From contig OX377205.1 of NCBI GenBank assembly GCA_947396885.1, positions 76,232,969-76,296,968 of the forward strand: a stretch of 64,000 bases of DNA, given 5' to 3'. Position 1 is the first letter of the stretch. Each line of letters begins with the position of its first letter. Below the pieces are notes generated by a model, which ran no database searches, had not been told where the DNA came from, and saw nothing but the letters and a program-made list of their open reading frames with translations. Shown here piece by piece: positions 42,530 through 53,900 of this stretch. The position numbers and the translations under genes were made by a program. The stretch is from Heligmosomoides polygyrus polygyrus (lineage: Eukaryota; Nematoda; Chromadorea; Rhabditida; Heligmosomidae).

Positions 42530-42745
42530 GTTGGCCTCTCAAAAGTCTTCTTCAACATCGGGATGTTGTGTGTGATCAAACAGTGCTGTTGCTGCAATCC
42601 TGTCCGGGAAGCAGAGGGTGCAGTACAAGTCCCGCATGGAACATAATGAGTTTTGATTGCGACAAATAACCCTGCAACAGCATATAGCCTCAGCATATAG
42701 CCAGTCGCTCTAGGTTTCACGTAAATATTTAGCACACTGTTTTCA
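42530..42745 (+). mobile_element. tRNA-like SINE, family S3 (copy 3)
   Basis: AGAGGGTGCAGTACAAGTCC-CGC core, then GTTTTGATTGCGACAAATAA and CCCTGCAACAGCATATAGCC. The core and body match copies at 7.75-7.95 and 42.38-42.50 kb. Confidence 0.55.
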
Positions 42746-43119
42746 GCAATTTTCGTTTGAACGGACATCTGTTGTTTCTGACAGAGGGAATCTCCTAAAA
42801 TACAGCAGATTCTAACAACTGCCGGATATCCTACACTGTGCATGACATATTGTAACCACTAACAACTTTGTGGGCCGCACTAACGTGAAAAACGTTGATG
42901 TGTATCTAATACAGTGCAACACGGATGCTGGTTGTGACTACGAATGATCGCGGTTATCTTTCAGCCGCCAAGCCGCGAGCACTCTCGCACGCGCTCACCT
43001 GCCGCAATATTTGGGCTATCGAATTGACATCCCCGCGATCTTTCTCACGCATCTTGGTGATAGAGCACGAAATCCCTCCTTCGTAGCCCTGCACGCTCAG
43101 GGGAGTCTGCGGCTGTTAG
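42746..43119. other. No recognisable gene
   Basis: Mixed composition; no convincing ORF. Confidence 0.3.
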
Positions 43120-43415
43120 GGAAGGGACATCAGGGTGTGGTGCATCCAAGCTGCTCGTGCAAAAACTGCTCCCGTCGCTCAGGGAAGTGGGCATCAGGGC
43201 TCAGCGCTCTTCGAGTGGCGAAGCGCGTACGGTTGAAAAAATGCGCCAAAAGCTCAAAATTGTAAGGACGTCGAAACCCCTCAAATCTCAAATAGCCGTT
43301 GAAATGCAAGAATGCCACAACGCAGGGGAACAACACCCCCGATTTCCCTCGCTCGAAGAGCGCCACTATCCACGAGCTTACAAGAGATCGATCGAATGTC
43401 AACGTTGACGTCGAC
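43120..43415 (-). mobile_element. tRNA-Arg-like SINE, family S2 (copy 1)
   Basis: On the minus strand the head AGCTCGTGGATAGTGGCGCT leads into GTTGTGGCATTCTTGCATTT and CAACGGCTATTTGAGATTTG. The body includes CTGAGCGACGGGAGCAGTTT near 43165-43185. Head and body correspond to 57330-57645. Confidence 0.6.
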
Positions 43416-44154
43416 GCGATCTTTAAGCTAGGAGGGCGCAGGCAGCAAAAGACTCGGCGTAGAACTTGTGCTCGAATCATTTCCATGACGTGACGCGACC
43501 GTACGCGGCTGCGCGGAGGAAGAAGAGCCGCCACTACTACGACCGAAGTAATAGAAAGCTAGATTTGACCACAATCACTGCGAGTATCTCATTTACCCTC
43601 AATTTCTGTGTGAGACCAGGATTGGTCCCTAGTTGCGTTATAACGGGAGTGACTTTGAACGCAGAGTTCCTCTCGAAACTGCGATATAATGAGAGTAGCG
43701 CTGTATCCGAAGGGCCTTAATCGGAGCCCATATTGGCGTAAAGGTAACCTGGCCGGTTCCAGAAAAATCTAAATTATATCGAGAGTCGCGTCTTATCCGG
43801 AGGCGTTATAACGGAAGGGGACTGTACTTTAAAATAGGATACGAAGACAAGGACGATGGAAATAAAAGAATGAGCAGATAAAATAATGTTCGATCAGACA
43901 GCAATGGCATGTAATACACAGCATGATCGAGAGCCAACAAAAATTTAGTAACATTCCCATCTAGACGTTGTAAACAAAAAAGAAATCGTAACACTGAATA
44001 GTAGTTCAAATATAGTAATATGCATTGATCGTCACAAGGGAAGGTATGAACAAAATTGTTAATATCGATCGATATCGATTGGTTGCCAAATAAAATGTAC
44101 TTGTTGTGGAGTCCATAAATTGGCAGCCATCTTCGCCAATCTTTCAATGTCTAC
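43416..44154. other. No recognisable gene
   Basis: No family motif. Repeats of a CGTTATAACGGRAG-like motif occur near 43635 and 43805. Confidence 0.3.
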
Positions 44155-44510
44155 CCTAAAGTCAACACTCACAAGGGAAGGGTCTGAAGCGTACGTCTGA
44201 ACGGGGGAGCGAGTCATATAGGGAGAATCCCCACCCCTCAAATAGTATAAAAATGTGTTTATTTTTTCCAAGTCGTTAAACTGAAGGAGTAGGTGGTCCT
44301 TGAAGTTACAATGAAGTCGACGCCTCACTAGTTCGGGGATCCTGTACGCCTGCGATATCTCCGCCGACAAGCGGTCAGAAACGCAGTGGATAGCGGCGTC
44401 GCTCCACACGAAGGAAGTCGGGGTTCGATTCCTCTCGCTCTGCTGTATTTTTGCATTTGATCTGGTTGGTTGAGATTCAAATTGTTCTGACGTCTATACC
44501 ATTTTCAGAG
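44155..44510 (+). mobile_element. tRNA-Arg-like SINE, family S2 (copy 2)
   Basis: A-box-like CAGTGGATAGCGGCGTCGCT and a perfect B box GGTTCGATTCC (44422-44432), then CTGTATTTTTGCATTTGATC and TGGTTGGTTGAGATTCAAAT. The upstream ~180 bp (including AGGAGTAGGTGGTCCTTGAA) is shared, inverted, with copy 3, so the repeated unit is larger than the tRNA part. Confidence 0.75.
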
Positions 44511-44728
44511 GTTCTTTGCCTAGTTTTCCAGCTGCTGTGGTGTTTAACATGATGAGGTATAAATGTTCTACATCAGTGATACACATGTACAAGGTTCATG
44601 AAGCAAATGAGAAAAGGGGTTTGTGGATCCCGCAAATTAACCTAGACTGCATCTACACATTCTTTCCCTCATCTTTGCCTGTCACCATGAAATCAGAGGT
44701 TTACTGAAGGTTTTCTAAAACACCAACA

Positions 44729-44896
44729 ATGTCTGCCGATGCTCGAGTGGTGATCCACCTGCTTACGCTGAAATGTGGCCCACCTTTAGATAAAGAACCT
44801 TCGAGGGAAGAATTCAAGCTGGTCGAACGGATGGGCAGCATCCTAAAGGACTTCGAAGCACGTCATCTTGAAGTTGACGAAGACGTTGTGGTTTAA
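44729..44896 (+). CDS. Small unassigned ORF between two inverted SINEs
   Basis: 55 codons from ATG (44729) to TAA (44894), preceded by AAACACCAACA, a favourable eukaryotic start context. It reads MSADARVVIHLLTLKCGPPL, then KEPSREEFKLVERMGSILKD and FEARHLEVDEDVVV. Charged, helix-like and gene-like in composition. No family recognised. It may be a first or single exon, a microprotein or a relic. Confidence 0.3.
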   Translation: MSADARVVIHLLTLKCGPPLDKEPSREEFKLVERMGSILKDFEARHLEVDEDVVV

Positions 44897-44974
44897 AATC
44901 TGGTCAGCAATAAACAGGTCGCCAGAAAGGTACTCTCCGCAGCGTACAGCTGTAAAATGACGTCTGTACCATTT

Positions 44975-45345
44975 TCAGAAGCAGAAAACGTGTGAAAATG
45001 GTGTACACGTCAGAATCCCCAAGTCTCAACCAATCAATGCAAAAATGCAGCAGCGCAGAAGAATCGGACCCCCAACCTCCCTCGCACGAACAACGTCACG
45101 ATCCACCGCGCTCTAAGCAGCTTGCTGGCAGAGGCATCGGGACGTTGAAGACCCCCAAACTCGTGAGGCGCCGATTCCATTGTAACTTCAAGGACCACCT
45201 ACTCCTTGGGTTTAACGACTTGGCGAAAAGAAACACGTTTTTCACTTGTTCACTAATTGAGCTGTGGGGATTCGTCCTGTATGACTCGATCCCCCCGTTC
45301 AGACGCGCGCTTCAGACCCTTCCCTCGTCTCTAGGGATCAGTTAG
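44975..45345 (-). mobile_element. tRNA-Arg-like SINE, family S2 (copy 3), inverted to copy 2
   Basis: Minus-strand CGCGGTGGATCGTGACGTTG, GGGGGTCCGATTCTTCTGCG, then TGCATTTTTGCATTGATTGG. The shared flank AGGACCACCTACTCCTTGGG (plus strand, 45194-45213) mirrors copy 2. The junction side has a small hairpin (GACGTCTGTACCATTTTCAG / CTGAAAATGG-like, about 44958-45010). Confidence 0.72.
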
Positions 45346-46810
45346 GTCGCTACAGCTCCTTGACCGGATGAAGGGAAGCACATACGAAGGGACAGATTAG
45401 CTATATTATATCTAGTAGGATAGGACGTCAATAAAAAACATGCATCCCTCTGTAAACAGCTTCCTAATTCTTATTACTAGTTACCTTAACGACTCGGAGA
45501 CGAGCATCATTTGATCTTAGTGGCGTCCTTGCAGACTAGCAATAAAATCGGCGATTCTAAAAACATATTGTGAACGAAAAACTTTTGACTCCGCTGTTGT
45601 GTTGCATATTTTTTGTAAAAAAGATATTAGGATCAGAGATTGGGGTCTCCATTAAAACCTGTTTTGGCTGGTGAAACTGCAGCGTTTTTGTTCTAAAAAA
45701 AAGTTGAGAATGAATGTGCAGGAAAATTGGGTTGGCAATCTGATAAATTCCCCCTTTTTCATCTTTTGAACAACCTACCGGTTACGTATTAACCTGTTTT
45801 TGCTTTTTCCGTAATCTTGCCTTGCATAATGTGGTGCATTCACTGAGGATCTCTTTGGTTTTTTGCAAGTTCTGCCAGTTTTGTTTTCAGCTCGTGTACG
45901 GAAGTGTACCAAAGTTTAATCACTGGCCACCAACACGATGTTTTTTTTTCGTTTTGGAGGCTCCCTTCTGCTGTATGCGTTTTTGGAGAATCTCTAGCAT
46001 ATCTTAATTACTGCAACACTTTTTTTCGAAACATACATTCTACGGTTTTTCGAACTTGTAAACTTTTTGGGTTATAATCCAGTCCAACTCAACCAGGGCT
46101 AATTCAAGCTGAAAAAACAAAGATTGCTAAAAAGGGAAAACTTGCTGCTAGATTCCAACGAATCACGAAGGATTTGAGAGTGGTAAGGAAAGAAATAGCC
46201 TGACTATTGTAGGAGAGCAGTCATGAACGACGACAACAGTGGTTCAGTTAGAAGGCTAAGGACGAAGACTTTTTACAAATCAGTGTTGGTACCTGAGTTA
46301 ATCATGGAACATGAAACTGAACAAAGTCCGCATCAGTTGGGCACCTCGTCAGCTCACCTCTCACCCTGTCGACACACGCAAACGATGGAGATTCATCTCC
46401 GGAAGCGAATTGCGCGAAAGGGCTCCTTCTTGTATTGGCATTTTCATGTTGAGAAAGGACAAATTAGATTAGTTGCGATTAGTAAATGCCTATTTATGAC
46501 TCTTTTTGAAGGCTGTTTTGCACAACTGGAACTCATCCGAAACGGACTTGGAGAACACTGATTTGTTCTTTCCTTTTCTTTTTTTATAGTAGTTGAGATT
46601 GGGGTGATTTGGGGTGATTTCTATCACACCGGATTTTGGAATGCTTCAGACAACTGATTTGATTAACGATCCAGTTTACCATTCAAATCGGATATCCGAC
46701 GTCAGAACCGCTAAAAGATCAGTTATCTGACTGAACCGAACTGATTCCGATGAATATCACCCTTATCTGAGTCACCCTAAAATTTCAAAAATGAAATTAT
46801 TCACATGACA
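45346..46810. other. No recognisable gene
   Basis: AT-rich. TTTTTGCTTTTTCCGTAATC near 45800 resembles the TIR of the 35.0-36.6 kb element (GCTTTTTCCGTAATC) and may be a fragment. An ORF at 46223-46561 has no motif. GGGGTGATTT repeats occur near 46603-46620. Confidence 0.35.
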
Positions 46811-46812
46811 TA

Positions 46813-47493
46813 TTAGGTTGTCCCATAAGTCCCCGCCGTTTTCCTAAACGATTCAGTGCGGATTTTCCCGGCGGTCTCCTGCATAGCGCTATACAGTTTT
46901 CGAAAAGAATGATTTGCTTTATCAGAACATATGTTGCTTTTTTGTCATGAATTTTGTCAATTTTTAGGTCGTTAAAGTGAAAAGTGAAAAAGTGAAAAAG
47001 TAGCCATTTGCACAGAAATCAGCATCAGCCAATAAACGCGGCACAAATTCTTATAGAGCAAGACATTTTCTTTCGAACGACATATAACACTAAGCAAAAA
47101 AGTCCTACCACAGAGCATGAGTAAAAGTTCGAACAGAAAAGTTGGAGGTCCCAATTTGATGACCTAAAAATCAATAAAGGACAAGTGAGCAAATAGGTCC
47201 AATACGAAATCTTGTAGAGAGCATTTTCTTCTCAATGCTTTAAAAAACTGCGCACAAAATTCCAAACCTTCCAATTCCGAGAGAACAAGTGCGCAAACGG
47301 CTACTTTTTCACTTTTTCACTTTTCAGTTTAACGACCTAAAAATTGACAAATTTCATGTTGAATAAAGGTAATATATGTTCTGATAGAGCAAATCATTCT
47401 CCTTCGAATGCTGTATAGCGCAATGCAAGAGACCGCCGGCGAAATCCGCAATGGATCGTTGAGAAAACGGTGGGGACTTATGGGACAACCTAA
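46813..47493. mobile_element. 681-bp palindromic mariner MITE with TA duplication
   Basis: Ends TTAGGTTGTCCCATAAGTCC, inverted at the right, flanked by TA at 46811-46812 and 47494-47495. The arms match almost throughout. Examples are CGGCGGTCTC(C/T)TGCAT and GTCAATTTTTAGGTCGTTAA near 46957, with its inverse near 47330-47350. The TA duplication and TTAGGTTG ends indicate mariner mobilisation. No coding capacity. Confidence 0.88.
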
Positions 47494-47495
47494 TA

Positions 47496-47855
47496 TTTGT
47501 CCGGGCCTGCAAATACGACGTATCCGAATTGTTCAAAAGCGTTTAATGGAATTTAATCTCATGTTTAGTTTGCACAGCATTCCACTCAAATTTACTTTAA
47601 ATTTAGAAAGAAATGTGGGGTAGAACTTCAGAAAGAATTGGGAAGAGATTTTTTCCATGCACAAAGTTTGGCCCTCTAGTTAAAAATAAGGAAGTTAGAC
47701 ATAAAAAGGGAAGATTTGTAGCATTCCCGTGGACCAGACAGCATGATTTGAGTGAAAAGGTTACGTTGGCGTCACTTCAAGGACCTTCAAAGAGACAAAC
47801 AATCCTCTATTCTCGTCTTCAGCTTTCGTGTCGTTACGAGGAATTTCCTAAAAAG
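47496..47855. other. No recognisable gene
   Basis: A short ORF at 47613-47909 without motif. The right end is a (TTTA)n run. Confidence 0.35.
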
Positions 47856-47934
47856 GTTTATTTATTTATTTATTTATCTACTAAAGCAATAGACAAATGT
47901 CTAGCATAGGGAGAGTGACAGAACCTAAAAGAGA
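47856..47934 (-). mobile_element. CR1-like 3' tail stub
   Basis: On the minus strand the sequence ends in (ATAA)n like the CR1-like copies at 21172 and 33618. Only ~80 bp remain. It truncates the gag-like ORF to its right. Confidence 0.45.
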
Positions 47935-48366
47935 ACAGCATAACATAAGATAACATACGGCTTCCGTCTTACTTAAATAGTTTTCCCATTCCTCCACTGT
48001 ATCAATTCCCCTCTCATCAAGGGCTGTGTTCAGCGCACCACTAAGGATTTTATAGCGCTGGCTGTTTCTCTGTAACACCTCGAGCTGCTGCTTTAGACTA
48101 GCAAACTCTGACTCTGTTACTTCTACTAAAATATCCCTGGCTTTTGCTGACAGGCGCACACTTCCTATTGCCTGGTCAACCTTTGCCTCGAAGGTTTTAA
48201 CTCTTTCCATTACTTTTGCGACCTCACTCTCCATTCCTACTGATGGAAAAGAGATGCTTCTGCCCACCTCATCATCTAGGATGGGGTCCTCCTCAAGTTC
48301 CATTCTGCCGTCGGTCATATCTGCAAAACGCAGTATGAGATTACTGGCCGCGGACCGTCTTGTCAC
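47935..48366 (-). pseudogene. LTR-retrotransposon gag N-terminus (truncated)
   Basis: Minus-strand frame: MTDGRMELEEDPILDDEVGR, then VAKVMERVKTFEAKVDQAIG and ASLKQQLEVLQRNSQRYKIL, ending ERGIDTVEEWENYLSKT. It is acidic at first, then strongly helical/coiled-coil. It sits ~240 bp downstream of a primer-binding-site-like sequence and an LTR-like block, which is the expected place for gag. It is cut at about 47950 by a CR1-like tail. Alternative: a host exon (a GTAAGA donor follows YL). Confidence 0.45.
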
Positions 48367-48589
48367 GAGTGTACGACGTATCGCAACGAACGATGTGCCC
48401 TTACTTCAGGCAACAACTGCACCTACTACCCTTACTTCGTGGTAGTGGCAAAAAGCTTTCGAATTCACACTTTGGGTGCCCTTTCTTCGTGGCAGGCCCT
48501 CTTAGGAGAACGTCAGTCAACTGTGTGTGACCACAAGGTGACGTCAATACTCTTAAAATCGGTGCTTCCAGACGTCTACTGCAGCTCGA

Positions 48590-48604
48590 CCGGTTCGGCC
48601 CCCA
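48590..48604 (-). other. Primer-binding-site-like sequence
   Basis: TGGGGGCCGAACCGG directly follows ...TTACA on the minus strand. It begins TGG as required to pair with a tRNA 3' CCA and resembles tRNA-Pro-type sites. Confidence 0.45.
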
Positions 48605-49032
48605 TGTAAGCCGAGATGTGTCCGAGCTGTAGTAGTTTTCACCGTTTACCACGGTCAAGACGAGTGAAAACGCCGATTTTGTAATAAAGTTTATTAACAA
48701 ACAAAACAGAAAAAAAACTAAACACAAATGGAGGGGGATTTCGGCTTCGGCGGCGGCCGGTCGGTTGAGGAGCAGGCGGCTGGTTGGTGGAGGAGCTGGC
48801 GGCTGGTTGGAGACCTGGCGGACGGTTGGCCAGGAGACGACCCTCGAGCTAGAACCTCCTAAACAAATTTCTCTGCCTTATACACGGTTATTTTCGCGCG
48901 CGCTCGGAACTACCTGTCAAATAACGCTCTTCTACGCCACACACAAGATCATCCATTGACCTCGAGACCACCCACGGCGCCCTTAGGATTTGCGGCGCTT
49001 TGCCCTCACCTGATCTCCTTCCCTATTCCACA
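48605..49032 (-). repeat. Putative 5' LTR (428 bp)
   Basis: On the minus strand it starts TGTGGAATAGGG and ends GGCTTACA (TG...CA). It has a TATA-like GTGTATAAGG (near 48878-48886) and an AATAAA (48690-48695) in the correct order for U3-R-U5. A proline-codon-rich tandem-like stretch (GCCGCCAGCTCC type) lies in U3. No second LTR is present, so the identity is inferred. Confidence 0.5.
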
Positions 49033-49499
49033 TTTGCCAATTCTTCTACAATTTTGAGCAGAAATTGTTTCTAAGTCTTCATAGTTGCCCAGCAGAAGTA
49101 TAAATTTATTGAAAGTTCGACAGCAAGCTGGAATATGTCATCTGTTCTCTAAATTTGCCCTTCCCGGCTTCTAAACTCAATCTTGTCATAGATCCTTGCT
49201 CATGCTGCGGACGTTTTGTCATAATATGAGGTAGCATAACCATCAGTATTAATTAAAAATTGCGAAACGACCACAATAAAGTATATCGTGGAAAAATAAG
49301 CCAAAACCAGCAAACGAAAAAAAAACTATTCCGAGTGAAATGGCAGGATGGTAGAGCGATAAAGGTTGATATCGCCTGTTGTTTGTGCCCCTCAGAAAAA
49401 AAACAGATCTGATAAAAGAAAAGATTCCTGACCGTGGCCAGCGCTCTCTATGTATAAGGTAGCTAATGTGGTGACCTACTTATACACTACACACATATA
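49033..49499. other. No recognisable feature
   Basis: AT-rich spacer. Confidence 0.35.
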
Positions 49500-49965
49500 C
49501 ACGTATTTTACGTTGTAGTGAAACTTCGTGCCGTTTTTGTGATAGAAAGTTTTATTGATCTTCAGGAAATAAAAAACACTTCAAGAAATGTAGCAATGAC
49601 CATCCTATTCTATCACGTTTCTCCACTTTTTGAGCAGAGCTCTGGTGCCAGTAGTGTGGAACGCTGTTGGCTTTGACACGAAGAAAATATCAATCAGCGA
49701 TTGATATCATCTTCATCAGGGCAGGTATTTCCTTGCAGGAAGTTGGACGGTGAAAGAAAAAGATTGTAGCTTGTTGGTGCGAGGTCTGGGCTGTGCACTA
49801 GGTGTGCAGCGCTTCCCGTTCTGAAGTCAAGCAGCCTCTGAAGAGTCACTCTTGCAGTGAGTGGGCGAGCGTTGTCTTGCAGGAATAGGATCGTGTTTGT
49901 TACAATTATGACGCTTCCCTTAGCCGCCAATCTGTCGAGTTGCTGACTGTTCAGACTACACTGAG
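49500..49965 (-). pseudogene. mariner-like transposase C-terminal fragment (another lineage)
   Basis: Minus-strand frame: ILFLQDNARPLTARVTLQRL, then SPDLAPTSYNLFLSPSNFLQ and DEDDINR. FLQDNARP holds the second catalytic Asp. The third would be in APTDY but is Ser here (APTSY). DEDDI is typical just downstream. It is distinct from the GPILLHD-type mariners at 1.4 and 23.1 kb. No terminal repeat identified. Confidence 0.75.
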
Positions 49966-50702
49966 GATTGCTCTGCGTGGATGCATCTCATAATGAATGA
50001 TGTCTTTGCAATATCAGCAAACCTAAACATATACATACGCTGATGTAAAACACGTAGGTTCTGGTATCGATCTGTACATCTCATTCGGCAGAAGTTGCTG
50101 GAAGGAAATTATGATGATCTCCCGGGAATCAACACTCATCTTGAAGGTTCTTACTTACCGAAACGCACATATGTATCAGGAGGCAGCCATTAGTCAACAT
50201 TAGTGCACAACACCGTCTAGGTTATGCAATATTTAGGGATAGATGCATTGCTTTGTGACTGTAGAACATGTGCCATATATCTGTAGAAACAAAATATGTC
50301 ATCACATAGAAAATAAGATGTACCACATCATGACATAGACACACTTACCCTGGACAAAAAACCAGTAATAATATAATGACGATATGTTTATAATGAGCAA
50401 CAGTTTCTCTGTACAATGGCTAAAAAACGTTTAAAAAACGCAAAGTAGGTTTATGAACAAGTCAAAACGTACGAAATGGATGAGCAAGTAATCAAAAAAT
50501 AGGCCGACAGTAAAAAGCTAGTGGAACACTCAAATAGAAGAATCAGTCGCCAGTCGTCAATTATTTCCAGCTGCTAACTACTTTCATTACATACAAAACA
50601 TTCTTCCCCTTATCTAGGCTGCAACCAGCTCGTTTCGAGCAGCATCGAGATATTATTGTCATCACGATCACTTGGTGCTCGCCTGACACACAAGAAGCAC
50701 AT
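49966..50702. other. No recognisable feature
   Basis: AT-rich, no convincing ORF. Confidence 0.35.
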
Positions 50703-50915
50703 TTACAACATAGTTCGCTGTACGAAGAGAATCTTCTCAATTTCCGTATCTAAAAGTCTGACGTAGCTCATGCACTTATTCTTTGCAGTCTTTTTGTACC
50801 GTCCTTCAATGTGTGTAGCCTTGGGTGGAGCACTTAGAACCTTCAATGTGGCATATTTTCTCAGCGATTGCTCAACAGTTTCATTATTTAGTAGTAATGC
50901 CAGCAAATTTTGCAC
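50703..50915 (-). CDS. Unidentified ORF
   Basis: 70 codons: NNETVEQSLRKYATLKVLSA, HIEGRYKKTAKNKCMSYVRL, LDTEIEKILFVQR. Lys-rich and plausible as protein. No family recognised. It may be an exon or a transposon remnant. Confidence 0.2.
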   Translation of the reverse strand: MQNLLALLLNNETVEQSLRKYATLKVLSAPPKATHIEGRYKKTAKNKCMSYVRLLDTEIEKILFVQRTML

Positions 50916-53900
50916 GCGACTTTGACGATGTAGAGTTCCGTGCGTTGTTTATTCTATAGAATTGCACGTACATCCTTGCTCATGTTGGCGCATGCCTACA
51001 ACTCAAGGTTATTCCGTATTTTCTTGTGCTGTTCAAGGACAACAGTTGGCAGTTAAGCAGCAGTGCCTCCTAAAGTAAACACGGGGAATGCTTGAAGCTG
51101 GGAAGAACACGTCAAACACGGCACCAAGAGAAATGGTCATCATAAACGTTTTCAATGATATTACGTACTAGACGGAAAAGAGATTGAGCTATTTATAAAT
51201 AATAAGCACTCGTTGGTTGCTTATAAACAAATAACTAGTGGTACATACAATATCTGTCCGAAGAAGTTCTAATAACGCCAACGTGGATGCACGAAACTTC
51301 AGGCTGACTTTCATCGGGGCACCTGCACTTGATTTGGAAGGCACGCGCGCAGAATCGTTGGCAATGACAATTTATCTGAAATAATGCGACGGTTTTTTGC
51401 ATGTAGATAGGAACAACCTACAATCAATTATCGCCGCCACATTCAGAAGCTGAACCAGATAACAATAGTGTAGTAAGCTCATTCTTCGTTTTCAAAGGTA
51501 AGCACTGAAGCAACATAACAAACGAAATTTAAGAACCAGGTCCTAAGTTTTCCCTCTGTTTCAAAACCACGCAAAATCCGATGCTTTGTCTATTAAGTAA
51601 TAAAACAAGCGAAAGGTGTTGTCTCATTTTGACCGCACCTCAATGTATGCGCTGGTTGCACAAGGAGAGACTATGAAAGAGCGAAATTCGCTGATCAGCA
51701 CTCCGAAGTCGTATAGTATGGGCAGTCGCTCAGTTGTTTACCTTTCGAGTTTTTTCCTCCGCAACGCGTTTTTTCGTATTCTTAATTGATGTCGAGCTCT
51801 TTTCCGTTTTGGCTAAGCTCCATCGATTTTTATGTCTTCCTTCTGGACATTCGCTGCTCTATCGACTCTACTGCAACAAGGCAGAGTTGCGTAGACTGAT
51901 TCCTCCTCTGTTTTCACACTGCTGGTATTACACTGCTTCAGGATGTAGGAGGGCAGTATTGCTCTCTTTGTTTGAAGTCTGTCCTGAGCCGTCTGAACGT
52001 ACCGCGGCTTTTTCAAAAAGGAAAAATTCGTGCTTCTCCACTGGACAGCTCTCAATCGCTATTGCCGACCTCACCGAGCAAGATACTTCTCATCTTCTTC
52101 TTTTCCCTCTCAATTCAGTCTGTTGCAGCCTGCCCTTCCAGTAGTCCACGTTGAGCTTAACTGTCTATCCTTGTAAACATCCTTGTGTACCCCAAGGCTG
52201 CGTCTCCGGGAACTGGTCAAATTAACTTCCACATCTTTTATTGCGCGTCAACGTAAACATTCCTTGAACAGTTTTCCATAATGGTGAATCGATACTCACG
52301 TTTACTGCGGGAGTCCTTCGATGAGTGCTTGCAGCAGACAATCCAGCCTACTGTTCTGATTCCTGCTCAGAAGCAAATTTTTCAAGGTGCTATGCCATGA
52401 TCGGTGGATAGATATCGCAAAAAGTCCTTGTCTTCTGTAGCATGCCGCCCACTGCCTTGTTATGTCTGGGAGTTCTTTTCCACGTATTGAAGGAGATACA
52501 AGTATCTATCACAGATGTGGTTACCAGTTGTATTATCATACTGATCTAATCATAGGTCAAGTAAAATACGAAGTACATAAACAACTTATAAAAATAAACA
52601 ACTCTGCTCTACAGTTTTCTGTTAAGATTGTCACCGAATGAGGCGTTCAATCAGTATGCGAGTCAGCAAAGCCATCATAACAAAGATTAGGCGTATTACT
52701 CAAATTGAGCGACTTAAAAGTCACCTGTGTTATCTTCTAAAGCACTGTAGAATGTGGAAAGAACGTATGATTTTTACGGCACGACTCCTTGGAAATGTAG
52801 AAACGAACATGTTGTTTACAAATACGTGTCATCAGTAATGAAGAATTGGGTTTCAAAGTAGGAGATCACCTCCTAATTTAATTGGAAATCATAAAAAGAC
52901 ATCTAAACAACATTAAAGACTAAAATATTATCTGCACAAAATCGTAAAGCATTCCATTGTGTGGAACGAAACCCGAAGAGCACAAAGAAGTTCGTTTCCG
53001 GCTTCGTCTGTGGCTAATAGTGTAGCCAGTACAAAAGAGCACGTTACTTTGAAATCATCGAAGACGAAACCGCAACATCTGTAGTGTTTTAATCCATTTG
53101 TTGCAGTAAACGCTGAAAACATTTCTAACAGTGAATATGAAACCGTTCGCACTCAGCGGAACTTAGCTGAGACAAAATCATCCTTGATTTGATGAGTGCT
53201 TTCCTTGCTGCTGAACGTAGCTAAGTCATCCACGTCATCTACTTCACTTACTAAGAGTGCTTTCATGAAAAGGATGTCATTGTCTTTCGATGGCACATCA
53301 TCACTCCATTTGGCCGAGCTATATTTCTAGATTATAGTAATGAAAGGAAGAATGAATAAATAAATCTGTAAGGGCGGCAATTCTAATTTCGTCCCCATCA
53401 TTGTAGCATTACATAGTCTTTTCAGTTTCTCGAATCAGTCCTTTCATATCATAGCGTACAATGTAGCATTTATTGTACGATTCCATATGCTAACTTTTAT
53501 CCTGCCGTGGAATATCAACAACTAGAATGTCTTTGATACAACATCACCTGTTGGAAGCATAGAAAGAGCAGGATTATGATTAAAGGCATGGTCATAGTGA
53601 CCAAGGCCTACCACCACCTCGACGTTTCCTTCCACTCGTTCAGTCATCTAACAGGAGACTGCTGTGAGAAACAGTGATTTATTCCGTCAGCTGCATGCTT
53701 TAAAAAAGATACAAAGGCAGCGTTTCGCTCGTCTTGCGGCGTTCCCTCTCTTTCTTGTCAAGTATGCTCCGTCGAGCATTATGACAGGTGCATTTTAGTA
53801 CTTCTTTTACCATTGTCTATGTGTTTCTCATGACAAGAGTCAAAAAGTCTCACGTTCCACGTCACGATTCATATTTTGCGGCAAGGTCCTGCAATTCTAA

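Noticed and set aside
43635..43815. Repeated CGTTATAACGGRAG motif as a small tandem repeat
   Set aside because: Only two or three loosely matching occurrences; insufficient.
51734..52144. 136-codon ORF rich in Phe, Leu and Ser
   Set aside because: T-rich sequence gives this composition by chance; no motif, start context or splice support.
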